From: Verrucomicrobiota bacterium
Lineage (GTDB): Bacteria; Verrucomicrobiota; Verrucomicrobiia; Opitutales; Opitutaceae
Assembly: GCA_016871755.1 (NCBI GenBank)
Contig: VHCJ01000001.1
Coordinates: 62,001-126,000, forward strand
Reading direction: 5' to 3'
DNA length: 64,000 nt
Shown: positions 28,233-36,469 of the stretch, in pieces
How the letters are laid out: the number at the start of each line of letters is the position of its first letter
Position numbering within the stretch: the first letter of the stretch is position 1
Position numbers and translations under genes: made by a program
The notes under the pieces: model-generated
Database searches by the model: none
Seen by the model: only the letters and a program-made list of their open reading frames with translations
What the model was told of the DNA's origin: nothing

Positions 28233-28374
28233 GCACCGCGAACTGGCGGATTTTCAGGTGCTGGCCGCATCCCGCACCAAGACAGCGGTGCAACTCCTCA
28301 AAATTCCGGCACCGCTCGCGTGCTACTGGCTGGGCCGCTCCGAAATCGAGAACGCCAACCGCGGCGACAGCTAG
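28228..28374 (+). pseudogene. Fragment of an unidentified gene
   Basis: A third frame, open from about 28228 to TAG 28372-28374, reads as a protein-like tail (EHRELADFQVLAASRTKTAV, then LLKIPAPLACYWLGRSEIEN). It has no start codon of its own. It could be the end of the preceding broken gene after a second frameshift, or an unrelated remnant. Low confidence. Confidence 0.35.
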
Positions 28375-28508
28375 CAAAGGGGACCACGTTCAGGCGCCGG
28401 AGGTTTCCGGCACTCGCAGGTCACCACCAACGATACTGAGTTTGAACTCGTGACCTAGCTCGTGCTCCACGAGGACTCTAGTGGTTGATTACGACCCGCA
28501 TGAAACAG

Positions 28509-28529
28509 TTAAATAAAACGCTTATTTAA
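28509..28529. promoter_or_regulatory. Palindrome TTAAATAA-5-TTATTTAA in AT-rich leader
   Basis: A perfect dyad with 8-bp arms and a 5-base spacer (AACGC), 70 bases before the ATPase gene, in the most AT-rich stretch of the window. It may be an operator or part of a promoter. Confidence 0.4.
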
Positions 28530-28564
28530 TTACTAATCAGTGCTTAGCAAACTATCATTGCCTT

Positions 28565-28582
28565 AGGTAAAAACTTTTACCT
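28565..28582. promoter_or_regulatory. Palindrome AGGTAAAA-AC-TTTTACCT before the ATPase
   Basis: A perfect dyad with 8-bp arms and a 2-base centre, ending 16 bases before the ATG at 28599. A repressor or autoregulator bound here would block initiation. It is a second dyad of similar size within 80 bases. Confidence 0.45.
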
Positions 28583-28598
28583 TAATGACCTAATCGTC

Positions 28599-30056
28599 AT
28601 GGCGATCCCTTGGAGCTTCTACGGCCGCCGCACTGAATTGAGCCAATTGCAGGCGATTCTCGCCCGCCGTCGCTGGTTCTTTCTTCAGATCTCCGGACGC
28701 AGGCGGATTGGCAAGACCACCCTGATCCAAGAGGCCCTGAACGCGGACCAACGGGCCCGCACGCTCTACCTCCAGATTCCTGACTCTGATCCCGTCGGAG
28801 TCGTGGCCGCGTGCAACGGCTACCTCGAAACCTTCGGCCGTCCCGAACGCGTTTCCGCCCTGGGTGAACTCGCCAAGCTGGTCGGCCGCCTTGCCGAGAC
28901 CGGCCACATCGTGGCCATCGACGAGTTTCAATACTTCCATCGTAAACCCCTCGGTGATTTCTGCTCCCTGCTTCAGGCCGAAGTCGATCGCCTCGCCGCT
29001 CGTGCGTCCGAGATCACCGGCGGACTCATCGTGCTCGGCACTCTCCACGCGGAGATGACAGCCCTGCTGGAAGATCGCGATGCTCCGCTCTTCAATCGCG
29101 CCACCGATCGGCTCGATCTCGGCCACCTCGACATCGCCTCCATCCTCGAAATTCTCCGGGCCCACGCCGACACCGCCCCGCAACGCCTGCTCTTCCTCTG
29201 GAACCTTTTTGAAGGCGTGCCCAAGTTCTACCGCGATGCCTTCGAGCAGGGTGTTCTCGGGGCCGACCGACGCGAACTGCTCCACCGCCTTTTCTTCGCC
29301 AGCTCTTCACCCCTACGCGGCGAGGCCGACAATTGGTTCCTCCGCGAACTCCGCGGCCGCTACGACATGGTGCTCCAGCACCTGGCCAAGAATCCAGGCT
29401 GCACGAATGCCGAGATTGAGGCCGCCATCACCCAAGTCTCGCGGGGAGGGGAGGCCAAGCAAGTGGGAGGCTACCTGAAGATTCTCACCGAACGCTATCG
29501 GATGATCGAACGGAAGCTCCCCATCTTCGCACCCGCCAAGGCCCGAAGTGGTCGCTACTACATCCGCGACAATTTTCTCCGCGCTTGGCTCTCCGCTCTT
29601 CAGCGCCCCGTTTCCGCCACCGCCTTCCGCCCTCCGGAAGAGCTCATCACTCAAGCTGACGAACGCCTCGCTACCGTCGAGGGCTTCGCCCTCGAATCCT
29701 TGGCCAGTCAACTCTACGAGGAACGCAGTCGCCTCGGACTCGGCGACTTCCCGCTGAGCGAACGCATTCGCGGTTATTGGGATCGCGGAGATGTCGAAAT
29801 CGACCTCGTCGCTGTTTCTGAATCGGAACGCCGCATCCGTTTCGGCACCTGCCGTCGCAACCCGGATAAACTCTTTGAATCTCTCGCCGGCCTCCGCACA
29901 GGCGCCGAGGCCTTCATCCAGACGCACGGTCGCTTCTGCGATTGGCGCCGTGAGTTCGTCGCCATCTCCCCCGAAATCACCCCGGAGTTTCGAACCCGCC
30001 TCCGGCATTCCGCGGTCATCGCCCAAGACCTGCACGACCTCACCGCCGGGCTCTAA
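28599..30056 (+). CDS. AAA-type ATPase with DUF234-like C-terminal domain
   Basis: 485 residues. FYGRRTELSQLQAIL is the usual start of archaeal-type STAND/AAA ATPases. Walker A is GRRRIGKTT (33-41), Walker B HIVAIDEFQYF (Asp108, Glu109), and a sensor-like LIVLGTLHAEM follows. A winged-helix region (about 270-330: KNPGCTNAEIEAAI ... QVGGYLKILTERYRMIERK) leads to a C-terminal DUF234-type domain with YIRDNFLRAWLS and IDLVAVSESERRIRFGTCRR, whose D-x-V...E-x-x pattern resembles PD-(D/E)XK nucleases. Biological role is not established for the family; members are widely transferred. Codon use is less GC-biased than its neighbours. It sits between decayed genes and tRNA-Val, which suggests acquisition. 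Confidence 0.85.
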   Translation: MAIPWSFYGRRTELSQLQAILARRRWFFLQISGRRRIGKTTLIQEALNADQRARTLYLQIPDSDPVGVVAACNGYLETFGRPERVSALGELAKLVGRLAETGHIVAIDEFQYFHRKPLGDFCSLLQAEVDRLAARASEITGGLIVLGTLHAEMTALLEDRDAPLFNRATDRLDLGHLDIASILEILRAHADTAPQRLLFLWNLFEGVPKFYRDAFEQGVLGADRRELLHRLFFASSSPLRGEADNWFLRELRGRYDMVLQHLAKNPGCTNAEIEAAITQVSRGGEAKQVGGYLKILTERYRMIERKLPIFAPAKARSGRYYIRDNFLRAWLSALQRPVSATAFRPPEELITQADERLATVEGFALESLASQLYEERSRLGLGDFPLSERIRGYWDRGDVEIDLVAVSESERRIRFGTCRRNPDKLFESLAGLRTGAEAFIQTHGRFCDWRREFVAISPEITPEFRTRLRHSAVIAQDLHDLTAGL

Positions 30057-30065
30057 TCCCGGACT

Positions 30066-30096
30066 TTTGGTGTAGACCCATCTTTGGTTTAGACCC
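30066..30096. repeat. Imperfect 14-bp direct repeat
   Basis: TTTGGTGTAGACCC (30066-30079) and TTTGGTTTAGACCC (30083-30096) differ at one base and are phased 17 bases apart, starting 10 bases after the ATPase stop and 41 bases before tRNA-Val. Function unknown. Confidence 0.6.
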
Positions 30097-30136
30097 GTCC
30101 AATCCCGAACTCCTCTGGGAAGACGGGCCAAATTGA

Positions 30137-30213
30137 TGGTGGACGCTACTGGACTCGAACCAGTGACCCCGTGCGTGTGAAGCACGTGCTCTAACCAACT
30201 GAGCTAAGCGTCC
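30137..30213 (-). tRNA. tRNA-Val (anticodon CAC)
   Basis: Minus-strand cloverleaf. Acceptor GGACGCT/AGCGTCC with discriminator A and encoded CCA (30137-30139); D-arm GCTCAGTTGGTTAGAGC; anticodon arm CGTGC-TTCACAC-GCACG giving CAC; T-arm ACTGG-TTCGAGT-CCAGT. The ATPase patch lies beyond its 3' end. Confidence 0.95.
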
Positions 30214-30373
30214 CTGACAGAGGTGGGAACGTGAAGCACGCTGCCGGGCGATGCAACTCTGATTTAGCCGCCAATGCCGCGCCACGGCCGCGCCACGCAT
30301 CTCCCTTCGTCCTCCCCACGACTCCAGGTCGCTCTCTCCCGCTCCGCGTCACCAGAGGACCCGGCCGGGCGCC

Positions 30374-31054
30374 TCACTTCCGCGTCACCACCGGACGGCG
30401 GCGGCGGGGAAAGAGAGTGCGGCAAATCTCGCAGACCGTGCCGTCACAGGCGTGCGCCGTGCAGTGCTCCCGGCCATAGAAGATGATGCGCAGGTGCAGG
30501 GCGTTCCAGTGCTCCCGGGGAAACAGGCCCTTCAGGTCCTTCTCCGTCTGCGCCACGCTGCGGCCATTCGTCAGCTTCCAGCGCTGCGCGAGGCGGTGGA
30601 TGTGAGTGTCCACGGGAAACGCCGGCACGCCGAAGGCCTGCGCCATCACCACCGACGCGGTCTTGTGGCCGACCCCGGGGAGGGCCTCCAGCTCTGCAAA
30701 GGTTCGCGGCACTTCGCCGCCCTGGCGCTCCAGCAGAATCTCCGAGAGTCCCCGGATCGCCTCCGCCTTCCGGGGCGCCAAGCCACACGGGCGCACGATC
30801 GCATCAATCTGCGCCACGCTGAGCTTCACCATCTGCGCCGGAGTCGAGGCGAGGCGAAACAAGGCGGGGGTCGTCAGGTTCACGCGCTTGTCCGTGCACT
30901 GCGCCGAGAGCAGCACCGCAATCAACAGGGTGTACGCATCCGTATGATCCAGCGGCACCGGAGTCTGAGGGTACAACTCCGCCAACCGACGGTCGATGTA
31001 CGCCGCCCGGTCCGCCCGCCGGGAGAAGTCCAAAGTCGCCGCGGAAGCCGCCAT
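30374..31054 (-). CDS. nth: Endonuclease III family DNA glycosylase/AP lyase
   Basis: 226 residues from the ATG at 31054; the longer open frame upstream lacks features. The enzyme removes oxidised pyrimidines. It shows LLSAQCTDKRVN, the helix-hairpin-helix LEALPGVGHKTASVV with catalytic Lys131, and FPVDTHIHRLAQRW with catalytic Asp149. The iron-sulfur loop is atypical. Instead of C-x6-C-x2-C-x5-C, the cysteines are 198, 203, 208 and 211 (C-x4-C-x4-C-x2-C, in HCTAHACDGTVCEICR), followed by a basic tail. Whether a 4Fe-4S cluster binds is uncertain. It lies 160 bases from tRNA-Val and diverges from gcvP. Confidence 0.92.
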   Translation of the reverse strand: MAASAATLDFSRRADRAAYIDRRLAELYPQTPVPLDHTDAYTLLIAVLLSAQCTDKRVNLTTPALFRLASTPAQMVKLSVAQIDAIVRPCGLAPRKAEAIRGLSEILLERQGGEVPRTFAELEALPGVGHKTASVVMAQAFGVPAFPVDTHIHRLAQRWKLTNGRSVAQTEKDLKGLFPREHWNALHLRIIFYGREHCTAHACDGTVCEICRTLFPRRRRPVVTRK

Positions 31055-31440
31055 GCCCGCGAGGAAGCCGCGCCGCACCGCCCATGACAAGGGCAGAAGG
31101 CGGCGTCCGCCGTGACGCGCCGGGAACAGTGCAAGGCGACCGATCACCCGCGGCTCTCCCACCCTCCGCCGCCGGTTGAATCAAATCTCAACGCTCCCAT
31201 CAGGCGCCCTTCTCACCGGCAAGCGTCCTTCCCTCCCGAGCGACGGCACTCCTCTGGGCACCCCTCCATTCGCGGGATTCCGAGGGGGGCCGACGGTGAC
31301 GCATCACCGGGTCCGGAGTGTCACCCAAACCGGCCTCGGCCCGCCCCCACCCCCTCCCCCACCCCGCGCCCGCGGACGCACCCGAAAGCCAGAAGCCGAT
31401 TGCGCACCCTCCCTGCACCGTTAGCTTCCGGGAAACCTCC
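31055..31440. other. Divergent nth/gcvP spacer, no gene
   Basis: 386 bases with a C-rich, purine-poor segment around 31330-31380. I looked for a glycine riboswitch before gcvP and found no recognisable aptamer core. No small gene is supported. Confidence 0.5.
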
Positions 31441-34380
31441 ATGTCGACCGCCGCCGCCGCCGCCCCCGCCGCTCCCGCCATCCTGCCATCGTCTTCCGCC
31501 GGGCCCCGCCTCGAGGACCTCCTCGCCCCGAGCGATGGCTTCGCGCGGCGGCACCACGGCGACGACGCCGATGTCATTCCTCTCCTCGCCGCTCTTGGAC
31601 AGCCGAGCCTCGATGCGCTGATTGATGCCACGGTGCCGTCGGCCATTCGTCTGCCACGGCCGCTCGATCTGCCCGACCCTCTGGCCGAGTCCGCCGCCCT
31701 CGCCGAGCTCCGCGGCATCGCCGGGCTCAATCAGGGGTTCCGCAGTTATATCGGCCAAGGGTACTTCGACACGATCACCCCGCCGGTCATCCAGCGCGCC
31801 ATCCTGGAAAATCCGGGCTGGTACACCGCCTACACGCCGTACCAAGCGGAGATTTCGCAGGGTCGCATGGAGGCGCTGCTCAATTTCCAGACGGCGGTCA
31901 TCGAGCTGACCGGCCTCGAAATCGCCAACGCCTCCCTCCTCGATGAGGCCACCGCAGCCGCCGAAGCGATGACGCTCGCGCTGCGCTCCGTCAGCGGCGC
32001 GGGTCGCCGCCGGTTCTTCGTTTCATCCCGCTGCCACCCGCAAACGATCGACGTCGTGGTCACGCGCGCCCAGCCGCTCGGAGTCGAGGTCGTGCTCGGC
32101 GATGCCGCCACGGCCGCGTTCGACGACAGCTACTTTGGCGCGCTCGTGCAGTACCCGGACACCTTCGGGGCGATCCATCGTTTCGATGAAATCGCCGAGC
32201 GCATCCATGCCGCCGGCGGCCTGCTCGTCGTCGCCACCGATCTCCTCGCGCTCACGCTGCTGCGTCCGCCGGGGGAATTCGGGGCGGACGTCGCGATCGG
32301 CTCCGCGCAGCGCTTCGGCGTGCCGCTCGGCTTCGGCGGACCGCACGCGGGGTTCATGGCCACGCGAGATGTCTACAAGCGCCAGATGCCGGGCCGCCTG
32401 ATCGGCGTCTCGCGCGATGCCCAGGGCGGACCCGCCATGCGCATGGCCCTCGGCACGCGCGAGCAGCACATCCGCCGCGACAAGGCCACGTCCAACATCT
32501 GCACCGCCCAGGTGCTGCTCGCGGTGATGGCGTCGATGTACGCCGTCTTCCACGGGCCCGAGGGGCTGCGCCGGACGGCGCGCCGGATCAAGTTCCTCAC
32601 GGAGTGGCTGGCGGCCGGGCTTCGCGCCACCGGGGCGAAGGTGGACGACAGCGGCCCCTTCTTCGACACGATCGTGGTGCGCGGCGTCGCCGCGGTCCGC
32701 GTCCACGCCGCCGCCCACGCCCGCCGCCTCAACCTGCGCGCGATCGCGGACGACGCCGTTGGGATCTCGCTCGACGAATCCACCACGCGCGCCGACGTCG
32801 AGGTGCTGCTCGGCCTCTTCCGCGAGTCCGCCGTCCTGCCCGACGCGTCCGGGATCCGTCACGCGTTCCCGGAGCCGCACGCGCGGCGCGGGGATTTCCT
32901 GCAGCACGGGGTCTTCCAGCGGTACCACACCGAGCATGAGATGCTCCGCTACATCAAGCGGCTTGAGGCCAAGGACCTTTCGCTGTGCCACTCGATGATC
33001 GCGCTCGGTTCGTGCACGATGAAGCTGAACGCGGCCAGCGAGATGTTCCCCGTGACCTGGGCGGAGTTCGGTCGCATTCATCCGCTCGCGCCGGCGGAGC
33101 AGACCCGGGGTTACGCCCGCCTGTTCCGCGACCTCGAGCGCTGGCTGGCGGAGATCACCGGCTTCGCCGCCGTCTCGCTTCAGCCGAACGCGGGCTCCCA
33201 AGGGGAATTCGCGGGGCTGCTCGCGATCCGCGACTACCACCTCTCCCGCGGTGACGCACACCGCACGGTGTGCCTGATCCCCACCAGCGCCCACGGCACC
33301 AACCCGGCCAGCGCGGTCATGTGCGGCATGTCCGTCGTGCCCGTCGCCTGCGATGCCGACGGCAATATCGACCTCGCCGATCTCCGCGCCAAGGCGGACC
33401 AGCACGCCGCGAACCTCGCCGCACTGATGGTCACGTATCCGTCCACCCACGGGGTGTTCGAGGCCTCGATCCGCGACATCTGCGCCCTCATCCACGAGCG
33501 CGGCGGCCAGGTTTACATGGACGGGGCGAACATGAACGCGCAGGTCGGCCTGACCTCGCCCGGCTTCATCGGAGCGGATGTCTGTCACCTCAATCTCCAC
33601 AAGACTTTCTGCATCCCACACGGCGGCGGCGGTCCGGGTATGGGCCCCATCGGCGTGGCCGCGCACCTCGCACCGTTCCTGCCCGGGACGCCGGGCGCCC
33701 GGCCGGAGCAGACGCAGGGCAACCGCGCCGTGTCCGCCGCGAATCACGGCTCGGCTTCGATCTTGGTGATTTCGTGGATGTACATCCGGATGATGGGATC
33801 GGTCGGCGTGACCGAGGCCACCCGGCGCGCGATCCTCAACGCGAACTACATCGCCCGCCGCCTCGATCCCTACTTCCCGGTGCTCTACAAGGGCGCCGCC
33901 GGCTGGGTCGCGCACGAGTGCATCATCGACCTCCGTTCGTGGAAGAAGTCCGGCATCGAGGTGGAGGACGTCGCCAAGCGCCTGATGGATTACGGCTATC
34001 ACGCGCCGACGATGAGCTGGCCGGTCGCAGGCACGCTGATGATCGAGCCCACCGAGAGTGAATCACAGGCCGAGCTCGATCGGTTCTGCGACACAATGAT
34101 TTCGATCCACGGGGAAATGACCCGGATCGCCTCGGGTGAGCTCGACCGCACCAACAACCCGCTCAAGCACGCCCCGCACACCGCCTCCGTGGTGCTGTCG
34201 GATGCGTGGGACCGTCCCTACTCGCGCGAACTGGCGGCGTTCCCGACGGCGTCCGTGCGGCAGGCGAAGTTCTGGCCCAGCGTCGGCCGGGTCGACAACG
34301 TCTACGGCGACCGCCACCTCGTCTGTTCCTGCGTCGGCATGGAAGCCTTCGCGGAGGCCGCCCCGCCTGCCAAGGCATGA
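31441..34380 (+). CDS. gcvP: Glycine dehydrogenase (decarboxylating), single-chain P-protein
   Basis: 979 residues from ATG 31441. The P-protein of the glycine cleavage system decarboxylates glycine through pyridoxal phosphate and transfers the aminomethyl group to lipoylated GcvH. The N-terminal P1-like half includes [20 protein letters not shown] and [17 protein letters not shown]. The C-terminal half carries [43 protein letters not shown] and the PLP lysine Lys721 in [20 protein letters not shown]. The gcvT and gcvH genes are not in the window. An Ala-rich N-terminal tail of about 20 residues precedes the conserved part. No Shine-Dalgarno is visible. Confidence 0.97.
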   Translation: MSTAAAAAPAAPAILPSSSAGPRLEDLLAPSDGFARRHHGDDADVIPLLAALGQPSLDALIDATVPSAIRLPRPLDLPDPLAESAALAELRGIAGLNQGFRSYIGQGYFDTITPPVIQRAILENPGWYTAYTPYQAEISQGRMEALLNFQTAVIELTGLEIANASLLDEATAAAEAMTLALRSVSGAGRRRFFVSSRCHPQTIDVVVTRAQPLGVEVVLGDAATAAFDDSYFGALVQYPDTFGAIHRFDEIAERIHAAGGLLVVATDLLALTLLRPPGEFGADVAIGSAQRFGVPLGFGGPHAGFMATRDVYKRQMPGRLIGVSRDAQGGPAMRMALGTREQHIRRDKATSNICTAQVLLAVMASMYAVFHGPEGLRRTARRIKFLTEWLAAGLRATGAKVDDSGPFFDTIVVRGVAAVRVHAAAHARRLNLRAIADDAVGISLDESTTRADVEVLLGLFRESAVLPDASGIRHAFPEPHARRGDFLQHGVFQRYHTEHEMLRYIKRLEAKDLSLCHSMIALGSCTMKLNAASEMFPVTWAEFGRIHPLAPAEQTRGYARLFRDLERWLAEITGFAAVSLQPNAGSQGEFAGLLAIRDYHLSRGDAHRTVCLIPTSAHGTNPASAVMCGMSVVPVACDADGNIDLADLRAKADQHAANLAALMVTYPSTHGVFEASIRDICALIHERGGQVYMDGANMNAQVGLTSPGFIGADVCHLNLHKTFCIPHGGGGPGMGPIGVAAHLAPFLPGTPGARPEQTQGNRAVSAANHGSASILVISWMYIRMMGSVGVTEATRRAILNANYIARRLDPYFPVLYKGAAGWVAHECIIDLRSWKKSGIEVEDVAKRLMDYGYHAPTMSWPVAGTLMIEPTESESQAELDRFCDTMISIHGEMTRIASGELDRTNNPLKHAPHTASVVLSDAWDRPYSRELAAFPTASVRQAKFWPSVGRVDNVYGDRHLVCSCVGMEAFAEAAPPAKA

Positions 34381-34431
34381 GGCGACGGCGCCTCGTCTGC
34401 GACCTCGCGCGATCGCCGCGCGCGGGGCGGG

Positions 34432-36423
34432 CTATTCGCCGGACTTCGCCGGAAGCTGGAGGACCTCGGACGGCCCGACCTTCACGTCGACCTTGGACAG
34501 GACATGGCGTTTGAGGAACGCGTCGACCCGCGTGTAGAAGGCGATCGCATTCTCCTCCTTGCGGAAACCGTGACCCTCGCCGGACTCGATCAGGAATTCG
34601 AATTCCTTCCCATGCTTCGTCATCGCGGCGCGCATGTCGTCGCCGTGCTCGCGGGTGACCCGTGGATCGGTCTGCCCGTAGGCCATGATGACCGGGGCCC
34701 GGATCTGCGGCGCGAAGTTGACTGGTGAGCGGGCCGCGAGTTCCTCCGCGTCCTCGAACAGGTCGCCCATGCGGGTCTTGATCCAGAGCTTGCGGTCGTC
34801 GCGGGAACGGCGCTGGGCGGCGATGAGTTTGAGGTCGGTGACCCCGACGTAGTTGACGCCCGCCGCGTACAGCTCGGGGGTGAAAGTGACGCCCGCCATG
34901 GCGGCGTAGCCGCCGTAGCTGGCCCCGGCGATGACGACCCGCTGCGGGTCGGCGAGGCCGGACTCGACGGCCCACTTCACGGCGTCGGTCAGATCGTCCT
35001 GCATCGCGCGCCCCCAGGTCCGGTAGCCGCGTTGCTCGAACCACTGCCCATAGCCGCCGGAGCCGCGGTAGTTGGGCTGCAGCACGGCGAAGCCGCGGTT
35101 GGCGTAGAGCTGCACCTCGGGACTGTAGCGCCACTCGTCGCGGATCCCGAACGGGCCCCCGTGCGGGTTGATGATCAGGGGCAAGCCCTGCGGGGCCCGG
35201 CCGACCGGGAGCGTGAGCATGGCCTCGATCTCAAGCCCGTCGCGCGCGCGGTATCGGACGGCCTTCATGGGCGCGAGAGCCGCAGGATCGAGGTGCGGGC
35301 GGATGACAGCGAGCTCCTCGATCTTCCTCCGCTCCTCGTCGAAGAGGTAGTAAACTCCCGGTTCGCGATCGGAGCGGGAAATCACCAGGACCTGCCGCCC
35401 GTCCTCAGTGACGAGTTGCTGGGTGTTCACGAGGCCGGGCAGGGCCTCATCGAGGATGCGCTGGCGCCGCTGGTAGGTCGGATCCCAGTAGACCTCGGTG
35501 ATGCGGTCGGTGACGTACCGGGCCCCGACCACCTTGCCCTCGGTGCCGCCGATGATGACCTCGGTCACGTCGTAGCGATCCCCCGGATCGGCGAAGACCG
35601 GTTCGGCGCTCCGCTGGTGGGTGACGGTGTCGTAGGTGTAGAGGGCGAACGTCTTGCGGCCGACATTCGAGGTCACGTAGACGGTCCGGTTGTCGCCGGC
35701 GAAGGCGAGCGGGCGCCAACTCGGCTCGCCATCCTTGAACCGGGCAAGAGTCCGCCATGCGTCGCCCGCCTTGTCGCGGTAGAGAATCGTCTGTTCGAGC
35801 AGGCGACCGGAGATGCCGAAGCGGGCGACATGGTTCCAGTCGAGCACCCAGCCCCGGACATCGCCGGGGTTGGCGGCAATAACGGTGACCTTGCCGGTCT
35901 TGACGTCGAGCCAGACCGGGTCGGCGCGGTCGCGGTAGGTTTGATTGGAGAGGGCGAGGACGCGGCGCGGGTTCTTCGGATCGGAGCGCGAGATCTCGAT
36001 GAACGCCCGCGTGTCGTCGAACTTCATGAAGTCCTTTCCGTCGCGGTTGATCGCGAACGGCAGCAGGTCCTCGTCGCCGTCGTCGTCGAGCAGCATGACG
36101 AGTCGGTCGTCGTTGGCCCAGCGGTAGCTGGAGATGCTGAAGTCCTTGAAGGCCGTGATGAGATTCTTGGTCTTGGCCTCGCGGTCCATGATCACGAGGT
36201 TGAGTCGGCGTTCATGCGGCACGAGCGCGGCGATGTAGCGCCCACTTGGCGAGAAGCGCAGTTGGCTGATCGCGGGGTTGCGGAAGAAGTGCTCCACCGG
36301 GATCTCGGCGGCGGGGGCGGCGGCAACCGGGACCGTTCCGACGAGGCTGGCGAGGAGGGCGGCGCCGACGCCCCACCCTCGAGGAACGCAGGCAAGCCAT
36401 TGGAAGGCGAAGCGGACCGTCAT
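34432..36423 (-). CDS. S9 family serine peptidase (paralogue of the 13.1 kb gene)
   Basis: 663 residues from ATG 36423. A signal peptide (about 15-38, GAALLASLVGTVPVAAAPAA) predicts export. A propeller-like N-terminal half precedes the Peptidase_S9 domain with NPHGGPFGIRDEW, GASYGG (Ser502), YGQTDPRV (Asp586) and EGHGFRKEE (His618). The catalytic domain is clearly paralogous to that of the 13082-15148 gene, including the shared PNYRGSGGYG and MQDDLTDAVKWA blocks. Its start is 46 bases downstream of the receptor stop on the same strand, so the receptor and peptidase are probably co-transcribed. Confidence 0.93.
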   Translation of the reverse strand: MTVRFAFQWLACVPRGWGVGAALLASLVGTVPVAAAPAAEIPVEHFFRNPAISQLRFSPSGRYIAALVPHERRLNLVIMDREAKTKNLITAFKDFSISSYRWANDDRLVMLLDDDGDEDLLPFAINRDGKDFMKFDDTRAFIEISRSDPKNPRRVLALSNQTYRDRADPVWLDVKTGKVTVIAANPGDVRGWVLDWNHVARFGISGRLLEQTILYRDKAGDAWRTLARFKDGEPSWRPLAFAGDNRTVYVTSNVGRKTFALYTYDTVTHQRSAEPVFADPGDRYDVTEVIIGGTEGKVVGARYVTDRITEVYWDPTYQRRQRILDEALPGLVNTQQLVTEDGRQVLVISRSDREPGVYYLFDEERRKIEELAVIRPHLDPAALAPMKAVRYRARDGLEIEAMLTLPVGRAPQGLPLIINPHGGPFGIRDEWRYSPEVQLYANRGFAVLQPNYRGSGGYGQWFEQRGYRTWGRAMQDDLTDAVKWAVESGLADPQRVVIAGASYGGYAAMAGVTFTPELYAAGVNYVGVTDLKLIAAQRRSRDDRKLWIKTRMGDLFEDAEELAARSPVNFAPQIRAPVIMAYGQTDPRVTREHGDDMRAAMTKHGKEFEFLIESGEGHGFRKEENAIAFYTRVDAFLKRHVLSKVDVKVGPSEVLQLPAKSGE

Positions 36424-36469
36424 GGAGGCAAACAACCCCGCTGGCGCGGAAAGCGCAAGGCGGCGCGGG

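Noticed and set aside
31055-31440. Glycine riboswitch before gcvP
   Set aside because: No recognisable glycine aptamer core or tandem arrangement was visible.
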